Assembly: GCA_035689185.1 (NCBI GenBank)
Contig: DASSLY010000088.1
Span: forward strand, 1-48,142
Length of the DNA stretch: 48,142 nucleotides
Direction of reading: 5' to 3'
Source: DASSLY01 sp035689185
GTDB lineage: Bacteria; Actinomycetota; Actinomycetes; Actinomycetales; Dermatophilaceae
The position numbers were made by a program, and so were the translations under genes. Shown piece after piece: positions 1 through 7,314 of this stretch. Below the pieces are notes generated by a model, which made no database searches, had not been told where the DNA came from, and was given only the letters and a program-made list of their open reading frames with translations. How positions within the stretch are numbered: the first letter of the stretch is position 1; every line of letters begins with the position of its first letter.

Positions 1-1
1 G

Positions 2-103
2 GTGCGAGCGGACCTGGAGTCGGTGTTCCTCCAGCTCACCCAGGCCGACACCCTGGAGGCGAGCGTGGCCGAGCGCGGGCAGGGACGAGGTGAGCCGGCG
101 TGA
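2..103 (+). CDS. ABC transporter ATP-binding protein, C-terminal fragment
   Basis: Only the last 33 codons are inside the window, so the start and all nucleotide-binding motifs lie upstream. The visible tail contains LESVFLQLT, which matches the conserved end of DrrA/CcmA-like exporter ATPases, where LExVFLxLT is typical. The stop codon overlaps the GTG start of the next gene by the GTGA arrangement, so this subunit and the following permease are almost certainly one transcriptional unit forming an ABC-2 exporter. The substrate cannot be inferred. Confidence 0.75.
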   Translation: MRADLESVFLQLTQADTLEASVAERGQGRGEPA

Positions 104-1104
104 CCGCAGGGGGGCTGCTGGGGCGGCTCACCGTGGTCGAGGTGCGCCGGTTGTTCGCCCGCCGGCTGGCCAAGGTCGGGCTGCTGCTCGGTCTGGTGAT
201 CGTCGGGATCTCGCTGTACGGGACGTACTCCGTCACCCGGCCCCCGTCGGCGCCGGAGAGGGCGGAGTCCCAGGCCCAGTTCGAGCAGGCTCAGCGAGAG
301 TTCTCCGCCAACGGCGAGCAGATGGTGGCCGACTGCCTGGCCCAGCAGGCCAAGCAGCGCCAGACCCAGCCGGACGCGGACTTCGGCTGCGACCAGATGC
401 AGCCGCGGCTGGAGAACTTCGGCCGCCCGGTGGCACGGTTCGAGGGCGAGTGGCGTCCGGCGCTGCAAGGCACCTCCTACGTCGCCATGTTCCTGGCGTT
501 CCTCATCGGTGCCGGCTTCGTAGCGGCCGAGATCAGCACCGGCTCCCTGGCCACCTGGCTGACCTTCCAGCCCCGACGCGGCGCCGTGCTCGCGGCCAAG
601 TTCCTGGCCGTCGCCCTGGGGGCGCTGCTCATGGGCGCCCTGCTGCTCGGCCTCAGCCTGGGCGGAGTCCGCCTCGTCCTCGGTGCGGTCGGGACGACCG
701 CCCTGCCCGCGGGGGACGCGGCCCAGCTCTGGGCCACCCTGGGCCGCGGCGTCCTGCTGAGCGGAGTCGCGGCCCTGTCGGGCGCCGCCCTGGGTGCCCT
801 GCTGCGGCATACCGCCGCGGCACTGGGGCTGGTCGTCGGCTACCTCATCGTGGTCGAGGGCATGTTCGCCGGGCTGGTCCAGTCGCTGCGGCCGTGGCTG
901 CTGGCCCTGAACGTCACCGCATGGCTAGAGCACGGTGCCACCTACAGCGTCCAGCGTTGCGCCAACAGTGCGACAGGGGAGTACTCGTGCCAGAGCGTCG
1001 ACCAGGTGCTGGGGTTCGGGCGCGCGTCGGTCTACCTCGGCGTGCTGCTGGTGCTGCTGCTGGCGGTGACCTTCTGGCTGTTCCGCCGACGGGACGTGAC
1101 CTGA
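100..1104 (+). CDS. ABC-2 type exporter permease
   Basis: A 334-residue integral membrane protein translated from a GTG that overlaps the stop of the upstream ATPase fragment. It has one hydrophobic segment near residues 25-45, then a charged, presumably external stretch of about 80 residues rich in Glu and Gln with two Cys. Five or so membrane segments follow between about 125 and the end, and the protein ends FRRRDVT. This matches the topology of ABC-2 permeases that carry a large loop after helix 1. It is the membrane partner of the preceding ATPase. Substrate unknown; family call fairly sure, role not. Confidence 0.8.
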   Translation: MTAGGLLGRLTVVEVRRLFARRLAKVGLLLGLVIVGISLYGTYSVTRPPSAPERAESQAQFEQAQREFSANGEQMVADCLAQQAKQRQTQPDADFGCDQMQPRLENFGRPVARFEGEWRPALQGTSYVAMFLAFLIGAGFVAAEISTGSLATWLTFQPRRGAVLAAKFLAVALGALLMGALLLGLSLGGVRLVLGAVGTTALPAGDAAQLWATLGRGVLLSGVAALSGAALGALLRHTAAALGLVVGYLIVVEGMFAGLVQSLRPWLLALNVTAWLEHGATYSVQRCANSATGEYSCQSVDQVLGFGRASVYLGVLLVLLLAVTFWLFRRRDVT

Positions 1105-1191
1105 GGGCGGCGCGTGGCGGGTGCGGCTATCCTCGGGAGGTCTGCGCGCCGGGCCGGCAACGGCTGGCGCCCCCCTGACCAGGAGGTCCCG

Positions 1192-2217
1192 TTGACCATC
1201 GCCCCGGAGGGTCGTCGGCTGCTGCGGGTCGAGGCGCGCAACGCCGAGACCCCGATCGAGCGAAAGCCCGAGTGGATCCGGACCACCGCCCGGATGGGGC
1301 CGGAGTACACCTCGCTCCGGTCCCTGGTGAAGTCCGAAGGCCTGCACACCGTCTGCCAGGAGGCCGGCTGCCCCAACATCTTCGAGTGCTGGGAGGACCG
1401 TGAGGCGACCTTCCTCATCGGTGGTGAGCAGTGCACCCGGCGCTGCGACTTCTGCCAGATCGACACCGGCCGACCGGCCGAGCTGGACCGGGACGAGCCG
1501 CGCCGGGTGGCCGAGTCGGTGCAGCGGATGGGGTTGCGGTACGCCACCGTCACCGGGGTCGCCCGCGACGATCTGTCCGACGGCGGTGCGTGGCTGTACG
1601 CCGAGACGGTCCGCGCCGTCCACGAGTTGAACCCGGGGACCGGGGTGGAGATCCTGGTGCCCGACTTCAACGGGGAGCCGGCCCTGGTCGGCGAGGTCCT
1701 GGACGCCCAGCCGGAGGTGTTCGCCCACAACGTGGAGACGGTGCCGCGGATCTTCAAGCGGATCCGGCCGGCGTTCCGCTACCGGCGTTCGCTGGACGTC
1801 ATCACCATGGGCCGCAACGCCGGCCTGGTCACCAAGTCCAATCTGATCCTGGGCATGGGCGAGCGGGAGGACGAGATCGAGCAGGCGCTGGTCGACCTGC
1901 ACGCCGCGGGCACCGACCTGGTGACCATCACCCAGTACCTGCGCCCGTCCCCGAGGCACCATCCGGTGGACCGGTGGGTCAAGCCGGAGGAGTTCGTCCG
2001 GTGGTCGGAGTTGGCGACCGGGATGGGGTTCAAGGGCGTCATGGCAGGCCCCCTGGTGCGCTCGTCCTACCGGGCCGGACGGCTCTGGGCCCAGGCCATG
2101 ACCAGGTGGGGGCGACCGGTGCCGGACGCCCTGGCGCACCTCGCGGAATCGGGGTCCGCGCCCGCCCGGCAGGAGGCCTCGACCCTGCTGGAGCGAGGCC
2201 TGCAGCCTGCCTCCTGA
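1192..2217 (+). CDS. lipA: Lipoyl synthase LipA
   Basis: A radical-SAM enzyme that inserts two sulfur atoms into protein-bound octanoyl groups to make lipoyl cofactors for pyruvate, 2-oxoglutarate and glycine-cleavage complexes. The start is taken as TTG 1192, because AGGAGG at 1181-1186 sits five bases upstream. The open frame extends back to a GTG at 1114, but that extension is not family-like. The product of 341 residues shows both iron-sulfur cluster motifs: Cys55, Cys60 and Cys66 (CX4CX5C, auxiliary cluster) and Cys81, Cys85 and Cys88 (CTRRCDFC, radical-SAM cluster). It also has the C-terminal RSSY motif (VRSSYRAG). The neighbouring DUF4191 gene follows after 41 bases, a standard actinobacterial order. 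lipB is probably elsewhere or upstream. Confidence 0.96.
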   Translation: MTIAPEGRRLLRVEARNAETPIERKPEWIRTTARMGPEYTSLRSLVKSEGLHTVCQEAGCPNIFECWEDREATFLIGGEQCTRRCDFCQIDTGRPAELDRDEPRRVAESVQRMGLRYATVTGVARDDLSDGGAWLYAETVRAVHELNPGTGVEILVPDFNGEPALVGEVLDAQPEVFAHNVETVPRIFKRIRPAFRYRRSLDVITMGRNAGLVTKSNLILGMGEREDEIEQALVDLHAAGTDLVTITQYLRPSPRHHPVDRWVKPEEFVRWSELATGMGFKGVMAGPLVRSSYRAGRLWAQAMTRWGRPVPDALAHLAESGSAPARQEASTLLERGLQPAS

Positions 2218-2258
2218 CCGCGGCGACCGCCTCAGCTCGGTGCCATAGGCTGACCCCC

Positions 2259-2984
2259 ATGGCTCGAGGTGGATCCGGCGGCTCCGACACCCCCAAGACC
2301 GGTCGGCTGGCCCAGATCCGGCAGGTGTTCACCGCCACCCGCCAGGCCGACCCGACCGTCGTCTGGTGGATGCTGCTCGGCGCGCTCGCCACCGTGCTGG
2401 TGATGACGCTGCTGGGCCTGTGGCTGCGGCTGGTGTGGGTCTACCTCGTCCTCGCGGTGCCGTTGGCCGTGATGGTCGCGACGATCATCTTGATGCGCCG
2501 GGCCGAGCGCGCGGCATACCGCTCCATCGAGGGCAAGGCCGGTGCCGCCGGCGCGGCTCTCTCCGGCCTGCGTCGGGGTTGGTACTACGACCGTCAGCCG
2601 GTGGCTGCCGACGCCACCCGGGCCGGCGACCTGTCCACTGCGGCGATGGTCTATCGCGCCGTCGGGCGGCCGGGGGTGGTGCTGGTGAGCGAGGGACCCA
2701 AGGCGCGCGCCATCCGGCTCGCCGAGGCCGAGCGCAAGAAGGTCGCCAGGGTCCTCCCGGGGGTCCAGGTGACCGTTTACCGCGTCGGTGACGACAGCGA
2801 GGCGGTGCCGGTCCGCAAGCTGGCCCGCACCATCACCCGGTTGCGTCCGGTGCTCACCAAGCAGGAGGCCGGAGCGGTGAACAAGCGGCTGAGGGCGCTC
2901 GGCGCGACCGCCCGGCCGCCGATCCCGGCCGGGGTCGACCCGAGCAAGGTGCGCCCGGACCGCCGGGCGATGCGCGGGCGGTGA
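2259..2984 (+). CDS. DUF4191 family membrane protein
   Basis: A 241-residue protein of the actinobacterial DUF4191 family, usually found just downstream of lipA as here. The open frame runs far upstream without a stop, but ATG 2259 gives the family-like N-terminus (MARGGSGG) and clears the lipA stop by 41 bases. Two hydrophobic segments occupy about residues 38-60 and 65-87. The hydrophilic remainder is basic and includes GWYYDRQPV and a LTKQEAGAVNKRL helix that looks cytosolic. No catalytic motif is visible and the function is unknown. Its constant linkage to lipA and glnA suggests a housekeeping role, but that is only inference. Confidence 0.88.
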   Translation: MARGGSGGSDTPKTGRLAQIRQVFTATRQADPTVVWWMLLGALATVLVMTLLGLWLRLVWVYLVLAVPLAVMVATIILMRRAERAAYRSIEGKAGAAGAALSGLRRGWYYDRQPVAADATRAGDLSTAAMVYRAVGRPGVVLVSEGPKARAIRLAEAERKKVARVLPGVQVTVYRVGDDSEAVPVRKLARTITRLRPVLTKQEAGAVNKRLRALGATARPPIPAGVDPSKVRPDRRAMRGR

Positions 2985-3012
2985 GTTCGCCCGGGCAGCC
3001 CGCGCCGGCTTT

Positions 3013-3513
3013 CTAGCGGCGGACGATCACCGAGCCGGCGGCCAGGTCATGCAGGCCTCGCTCGTCCCGGTCCCAGATGAGTGCGGGGATGGCCAGGCAC
3101 AGCAGCAGGCTGCGGATGAGCGCGCCGAGCGGGCCGAGGGGGGCGCTGCTGGCGGCGGCCGGAGCGGCGTCGCCGGCCCGCACGACCCGCACGACCCGCA
3201 GGCCGAAGACCCGGTGCCCCACGGTGTAGCCCACCGTGCCGACGAGCAGGACGTTCTCGGCGAGGAAGACCGCCAGGGGCAGGAAACCACCGGCCCCGCC
3301 GTCACCCCAGCGGTAGCCGAACAGGCCCATCGCGATGAGCTGGCAGAGCAGCCAGTCGACCAGCAGGGCGGCGGCGCGGCGGCCAAAGCGACCCGCCGAC
3401 CCGGCGCCGTCGCGCGGCATACCCAGGCGCGCCCCGGGGTAGCTCCCGGCCGCCGGCTCCCGCGACGCGTGCGGCCCTTCGAGCCAGGACGCCACATCCT
3501 TGCGATCGACCAC
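3013..3513 (-). CDS. RDD family membrane protein
   Basis: A 166-residue protein with an RDD domain from about residue 43: FGRRAAALLVDWLL carries the Arg and Asp that name the family. There are three predicted membrane segments, at about 47-65, 78-98 and 128-146, the last followed by WDRDERGLHDLAAGSVIV. The N-terminal 40 residues (MVDRKDVASWLEG) are soluble and match actinobacterial RDD proteins next to glnA. It is convergent with the DUF4191 gene and divergent from glnA. RDD proteins are of uncertain function, with some implicated in ion exchange. The GTG start is chosen because the MVDRKDVASW N-terminus is conserved in the family. Confidence 0.88.
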   Translation of the reverse strand: MVDRKDVASWLEGPHASREPAAGSYPGARLGMPRDGAGSAGRFGRRAAALLVDWLLCQLIAMGLFGYRWGDGGAGGFLPLAVFLAENVLLVGTVGYTVGHRVFGLRVVRVVRAGDAAPAAASSAPLGPLGALIRSLLLCLAIPALIWDRDERGLHDLAAGSVIVRR

Positions 3514-3536
3514 GGCTCCAGGCTAGCCGCCCGGAC

Positions 3537-3636
3537 CGACCGAAACCCCGCCCCCGTGCCTGCGCGGCTGCCGGGGGCGCCGCCGCCGTTCCCGTGATCG
3601 ACCGAACCCCGCCCCCGTGCCTGCGCGGCTGCCGGG
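3537..3636 (+). repeat. Direct repeat pair of about 38 bp between the RDD gene and glnA
   Basis: Two nearly identical blocks lie at 3537-3575 and 3599-3636, 62 bases apart. They share the core CCCCGCCCCCGTGCCTGCGC and differ mainly by one extra A in the first copy. They sit upstream of the RDD gene on its own strand and about 200-400 bases before glnA. The rest of the 3514-3837 gap is very GC-rich and shows no coding sequence I can support. The repeats could be a local duplication of RDD promoter sequence. Confidence 0.7.
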
Positions 3637-3837
3637 CCCGCGCTCGGGTCCCGAGACGCGGCCGGCCGAGCACGCAGGGCTGACGGACTGGCCAAGGTGC
3701 GCGCCCTCCCCCGCTGGGCGGACCTGGGGCGTCCGACGTGCGAGACGGCTGGGGCCGGCCCGGCCCGGACGCGCCATCCTTGCGTCGGCCACGACTGGGT
3801 CCTGCCTCGGCTGCCCCCGGCCGGCGGTCCCGCGCGC

Positions 3838-3875
3838 GTAACAGCGGTGAAACGTCCGGGTCACTGGCGGGTGAC
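3838..3875 (+). promoter_or_regulatory. Tandem GlnR box upstream of glnA
   Basis: Four half-sites separated by exactly six bases: GTAAC (3838-3842), GAAAC (3849-3853), GTCAC (3860-3864) and GTGAC (3871-3875). This reproduces the actinobacterial GlnR consensus gTnAc-n6-GaAAc repeated twice, in the correct phase. It lies 69 bases before the glnA start codon. The first pair is a perfect match; the last half-site is degenerate. It implies nitrogen-responsive activation of glnA by a GlnR encoded elsewhere. Confidence 0.85.
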
Positions 3876-3943
3876 ACGCTCGCTCTAGGGTCCTCTCGAC
3901 TCACCCGGGCCGTGCCCTGCCCGGCCCCACAACAGGAGGTTGG

Positions 3944-5368
3944 ATGTTCAGCAAGCCTGAAGAGGTCCTCGCCTACATCAAGGACGAGGACGTGAAGTTC
4001 GTCGACATCCGGTTCTGCGACCTGCCCGGCGTGATGCAGCACTTCAACGTGCCGGCGGAGAGCGTGACGATCGACTTCTTCACCGACGGCCAGGCGTTCG
4101 ACGGGTCATCGATCCGCGGCTTCCAGGCCATCCACGAGTCCGACATGAAGCTCATCCCCGACGTGACGACGGCCTACGTCGACCCGTTCCGGGTGGAGAA
4201 GACCCTCGTCCTGAACTTCTCCATCGTCGACCCGTTCACCGACGAGCCGTACAGCCGCGACCCCCGCAACATCGCCGCGAAGGCGGAGGCGTACCTGAAG
4301 TCCACCGGCATCGCCGACACCGCATACTTCGGCGCCGAGGCCGAGTTCTACATCTTCGACGACGTCCGGTTCGAGACCAAGCAGAACGCCGGCTACTACT
4401 TCATCGACTCCGTCGAGGCCGCGTGGAACACCGGCCGGGAGGAGGACGGCGGCAACCAGGCCTACAAGACCCGGTACAAGGGCGGCTACTTCCCGGTCCC
4501 CCCGGTCGACCATTTCGCCGACACCCGCGACAGGATCTGCCTCAACCTGGCCGCGGTGGGCATCACCGTCGAGCGCAGCCACCACGAGGTCGGCACCGCG
4601 GGCCAGCAGGAGATCAACTACAAGTTCAACACCCTGCTGCAGTCCGGCGACGACATGATGAAGTTCAAGTATGTCGTGAAGAACACCGTCTGGGGGTTCG
4701 GCAAGACCGCGACCTTCATGCCGAAACCGCTGTTCGGGGACAACGGGTCGGGCATGCACACCCACCAGAGCCTGTGGAAGGACGGCGAGCCGCTGTTCTA
4801 CGACGAGCGCGGCTACGGCGGCCTGTCCGACCTGGCCCGCTGGTACATCGGCGGCCTGCTCAAGCACGCCCCGTCGCTGCTCGCCTTCACCAACCCGACG
4901 GTGAACTCCTACCACCGCCTGGTGCCGGGGTATGAAGCCCCGGTGAACCTGGTCTACTCCGCGCGCAACCGCTCCGCCTGCGTGCGCATCCCGATCGCCG
5001 GCACCTCGCCGAAGGCGAAGCGGATCGAGTTCCGCATCCCCGACCCCTCGTCCAACCCGTACCTGTCCTTCGCCGCCCAGCTGATGGCCGGGCTGGACGG
5101 GATCAAGAACCGGATCGAGCCGCCGGAGCCGGTGGACAAGGACCTGTACGAGCTGCCGCCGGAGGAGCACGCGCAGATCGCCCAGGTGCCTGGCTCACTG
5201 CCCGAGGTGCTGGCGGCGCTGGAGGCCGACCACGACTACCTCACCGAGGGTGACGTGTTCACCGAGGACCTGATCCAGACCTGGATCGACTGGAAGCGCG
5301 CGAACGAGGTGGACCCGATCCGCTTCCGGCCGCACCCGCACGAGTTCGAGATGTACTTCGACATCTGA
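3944..5368 (+). CDS. glnA: Glutamine synthetase type I (GlnA1)
   Basis: Condenses glutamate and ammonia to glutamine with ATP; this is the main ammonia-assimilating enzyme, a cytosolic dodecamer. The 474-residue length fits type I-beta enzymes. Visible signatures are FDGSSIRGF near residue 51, the metal-ligand region EAEFYIF, NGSGMHTHQSLW in the ATP-binding region, and NRSACVRIP. The adenylylation site is DLYELPPEE with Tyr402, so this enzyme can be switched off by GlnE, whose gene lies in this window. The start ATG 3944 follows AGGAGG by four bases. It is monocistronic, with GlnR boxes upstream and a strong hairpin terminator downstream. Confidence 0.98.
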   Translation: MFSKPEEVLAYIKDEDVKFVDIRFCDLPGVMQHFNVPAESVTIDFFTDGQAFDGSSIRGFQAIHESDMKLIPDVTTAYVDPFRVEKTLVLNFSIVDPFTDEPYSRDPRNIAAKAEAYLKSTGIADTAYFGAEAEFYIFDDVRFETKQNAGYYFIDSVEAAWNTGREEDGGNQAYKTRYKGGYFPVPPVDHFADTRDRICLNLAAVGITVERSHHEVGTAGQQEINYKFNTLLQSGDDMMKFKYVVKNTVWGFGKTATFMPKPLFGDNGSGMHTHQSLWKDGEPLFYDERGYGGLSDLARWYIGGLLKHAPSLLAFTNPTVNSYHRLVPGYEAPVNLVYSARNRSACVRIPIAGTSPKAKRIEFRIPDPSSNPYLSFAAQLMAGLDGIKNRIEPPEPVDKDLYELPPEEHAQIAQVPGSLPEVLAALEADHDYLTEGDVFTEDLIQTWIDWKRANEVDPIRFRPHPHEFEMYFDI

Positions 5369-5404
5369 TCCGGCCCTGGCTGCTCGCAGCCTGAGGTGGC
5401 CCAC

Positions 5405-5464
5405 AAACGGCGGCTGACCTGCATGTATGTCGCTCGGCGACGCGCAGCGTCAGCCGCCGTTTTT
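5405..5464 (+). terminator. Intrinsic terminator after glnA
   Basis: A perfect 14-bp stem, AAACGGCGGCTGAC (5405-5418) paired with GTCAGCCGCCGTTT (5449-5462), closes a 30-base loop and runs into a T tract. It begins 37 bases after the glnA stop, so it should end the glnA transcript. Confidence 0.85.
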
Positions 5465-5702
5465 CGTTGTCTGCGGCCCCCAGCGCGAGCCCCAGGAACG
5501 GAGCTACCGCGCGCGGATCACGGCTCGGAACCTCAGGGGCAGGAAACTTCCATCCACTCCCCCGACGAGCTGATCGCGCACCTGCTCGGCTTCCAGGCCC
5601 GAAGCGTCATGACGCCGCCTTCCTGGGCAAGCCCGCAGCTGGGGAAGATGAGCAGGGCTGGAGATGACGACGCCGTTGGATGAACGAGCCATCTACTTAC
5701 GT
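5465..5702. other. Intergenic stretch with no recognisable gene
   Basis: About 240 bases between the glnA terminator and the higBA promoter. Short open frames exist on both strands, but none has a ribosome binding site with a family-like product. The base composition becomes less GC-rich towards the right end, where the toxin-antitoxin promoter begins. No repeats, tRNA or attachment site were seen. Confidence 0.5.
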
Positions 5703-5734
5703 TTGACGATACTATCGACTCGCGTTACGATCGT
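5703..5734 (+). promoter_or_regulatory. higBA promoter with overlapping palindromic operator
   Basis: TTGACG (5703-5708), a 17-base spacer and TACGAT (5726-5731) form a good sigma-70-type promoter. The perfect inverted repeat CGATACTATCG (5707-5717) lies over the -35 end and spacer, and ACGATCGT (5727-5734) covers the -10. This is the usual place for autorepression by a HigA antitoxin. Transcription would begin at about 5738, on the GTG of the toxin remnant, giving an almost leaderless message. Confidence 0.65.
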
Positions 5735-5737
5735 GTT

Positions 5738-5896
5738 GTGATCCGGTCCTTCAACGGCTCGGACACCGAGAAGGTCTGGAACCGTGAACACGTTCGGGCC
5801 TTCGGGCCGGAACTGCAACGGGCCGCGCAGAAGAAGAGAGCAGGCCGATCATGGCCAAGGCACACGACGCGATCACTCCCGGCGAGATCCTGCTGA
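5738..5896 (+). pseudogene. higB: Truncated HigB/RelE-type toxin
   Basis: The first 33 codons read VIRSFNGSDTEKVW followed by REHVRAFGPELQR, matching the N-terminus of plasmid-maintenance HigB toxins, which normally run about 90 residues. After Gln-Lys-Lys the homology stops. The frame then runs over the higA start and ends at 5896 after 52 residues. The missing portion, roughly 60 codons, would carry the ribosome-dependent RNase core (GNRLE...DRAGQ, INDQWRICF, DVEIVDYH). The base run AGAGCAGG just before higA looks like the original higA ribosome binding site. An internal in-frame or near-in-frame deletion is therefore likely, and the toxin should be inactive. Confidence 0.8.
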
Positions 5897-6147
5897 CGGA
5901 ATTCTTGGAGCCGCTGGGCATCACGCAGTACCGTCTCGCCCAGGCCACCGGTCTCCCCCAGACCCGGATCAGCGAGATCGTGCGCGGCAAGCGCGCCATC
6001 ACCACCGACACCGCCCTGCGTCTGTCCAAGGCCCTCGGCGTCGACGACCGGTTCTGGATCAACATCCAGACCGACTACAACCTCGAAGTCGAGCGCGACC
6101 TGCACGCCGACGAACTGGCCAAGGTGACGGCCCTGGTGGCGAGCTGA
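5851..6147 (+). CDS. higA: HigA-type antitoxin, XRE family
   Basis: A 98-residue DNA-binding antitoxin with a complete helix-turn-helix domain: GITQYRLAQATGLPQTRISE at about residues 28-47, then IVRGKRAITTDTALRL and the FWINIQTDYNLEV signature of HigA proteins. In an intact module it would neutralise HigB and repress the shared promoter through the palindromes upstream. The ATG lies inside the 3' part of the toxin remnant. Because the toxin is truncated, the antitoxin now has no local partner. It may persist as a regulator or as protection against homologous toxins. Confidence 0.92.
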   Translation: MAKAHDAITPGEILLTEFLEPLGITQYRLAQATGLPQTRISEIVRGKRAITTDTALRLSKALGVDDRFWINIQTDYNLEVERDLHADELAKVTALVAS

Positions 6148-6474
6148 GACTCGGCCACCGGAGCCCCCACCGCGACCCCAGGATCGAATCAGCGAGAACC
6201 GCGTTTTCGCTGGTCACCGCCGGCTGTCCCAGCCACCACGACGACATCTAGTGCCGCGAGTCCGCTGACCTGCACCTGGCCACGGAAACGCCCCTGGCAG
6301 ACGTCTCTGACGCTGGGGGCGTGCCGCGTTGGCGTGTGCCATGAGCGCGCCGGGTACGGCAGCCGTGGTTGGTGGTCGCGTTCGGTGGCGAGTCAGTTCA
6401 GCCACCCCGCCTTGCCCGGCCGCGCCTTCGCGACGACGCCAGCCTCTCGCAACCAACGAAATCTCGGCGCCCCC
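6148..6474. other. Intergenic region downstream of higA, with one hairpin
   Basis: A 327-base gap between the convergent higA and DUF1080 genes. A hairpin at 6190-6212 (CAGCGAGAAC, three-base loop, GTTTTCGCTG; ten pairs with one G-U) is the only clear structure and may terminate higA, although no long T tract follows. Open frames in the gap have no family-like product. Confidence 0.5.
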
Positions 6475-7314
6475 TCAGGGCAGCTCTCTGACTCGAATGT
6501 TCCGCCACCTGCAGCGTGCCCCGCGGCCCCACCGGCTTTCGCCGAAAACGGGGTCGTTGTCATGGACCTCAAGCGCGAGGTGCCCCCTTGGGCCGAGGAC
6601 GCTGAGTACGGCGTCGGCGTCATAGTGGGGGTGCCGCATCGTGTTCAGGTCGACTTCGGCGACCAGGACGTCGTTGACCCATGTGGTGATGACTGGTTTG
6701 GCGCCAACGCAGCGGATCCGCAGGTGGTTCCAGTCGGCCCAATGCCACGTCTGCAGGAAGTCCGCAGCCAGCCCTGCCTGCGTGAGCAGGCTCCGCTTCT
6801 CGGCGGTAACCGGTTCTTGGGAGGTGCTCGGATCCTCTTCGACCAGTCTCGCGGGCCGACCAGTCTCGTCGGTTTCGATGTCGAGGACGAAGGGGACCGC
6901 GTGGAACCCGCCGGTGCCGTTGCCGAAGAAGCCGCCAATCGACCCGGACTTGCGGTGATCGACCAGGACCTGGAAGCCTTCCCAGGTTTCGTCTCGCCGG
7001 CGGAGCATGACACCCGTGTCGGCGGGCCAGTCGGGCCACATATCCAGGACCAACTCGAAATCGCCGAATGTCTCGTCCGAGACGAGGTATCCCCCCCAGC
7101 CGGGATGGTCGGGGTCTTGCCGCCCGACGATGGCGCCGTCTTGGACGTCCCAGATGGCCGGGTATTCGCGCGCGCGAACGTTGTAGTTGTCGGGGATCCA
7201 CGAGACGGTCTCCTGCGGCGAGGGTCCTCCGGGCCACAACGGTCCGTAGACCCGGGGCCGCGGGTGCCAGCCGGTGAGCGTGGAGCCGTCGAACAGGTCT
7301 CGCCAGGTCATCAT
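6475..7314 (-). CDS. 3-keto-disaccharide hydrolase domain protein (DUF1080)
   Basis: A 279-residue single-domain protein of the 3-keto-disaccharide hydrolase (DUF1080) family, a concanavalin-like beta-sandwich. Family landmarks are the N-terminal LFDGSTLTGW, GGYLVSDETFGDFELVLDMW, NSGVMLRR-like DTGVMLRRRDE, the QVLVDHRKSGSIGG stretch and the closing WRNIRVREL. Characterised members hydrolyse the glycosidic bond of 3-keto-glycosides after a dehydrogenase has oxidised C3. There is no signal peptide, so it should act in the cytoplasm. Its ATG overlaps the stop of the ROK repressor gene (ATGA), and it faces the ten-gene sugar operon, consistent with a 3-keto-sugar route. Confidence 0.85.
   Translation of the reverse strand: MMTWRDLFDGSTLTGWHPRPRVYGPLWPGGPSPQETVSWIPDNYNVRAREYPAIWDVQDGAIVGRQDPDHPGWGGYLVSDETFGDFELVLDMWPDWPADTGVMLRRRDETWEGFQVLVDHRKSGSIGGFFGNGTGGFHAVPFVLDIETDETGRPARLVEEDPSTSQEPVTAEKRSLLTQAGLAADFLQTWHWADWNHLRIRCVGAKPVITTWVNDVLVAEVDLNTMRHPHYDADAVLSVLGPRGHLALEVHDNDPVFGESRWGRGARCRWRNIRVRELP

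Noticed and set aside
90..1178. Long Arg/Pro/Gly-rich open frame over the ABC permease
   Set aside because: It is an alternate-frame shadow of the permease; composition is typical of out-of-frame high-GC DNA.
925..2139. 404-codon minus-strand frame opposite lipA
   Set aside because: Lies antisense to the clearly coding lipA; no family motif.
3523..3864. Minus-strand frame in the RDD-glnA gap
   Set aside because: Repeats of Arg/Gly/Pro without family motifs, crosses the direct repeats and the GlnR box.
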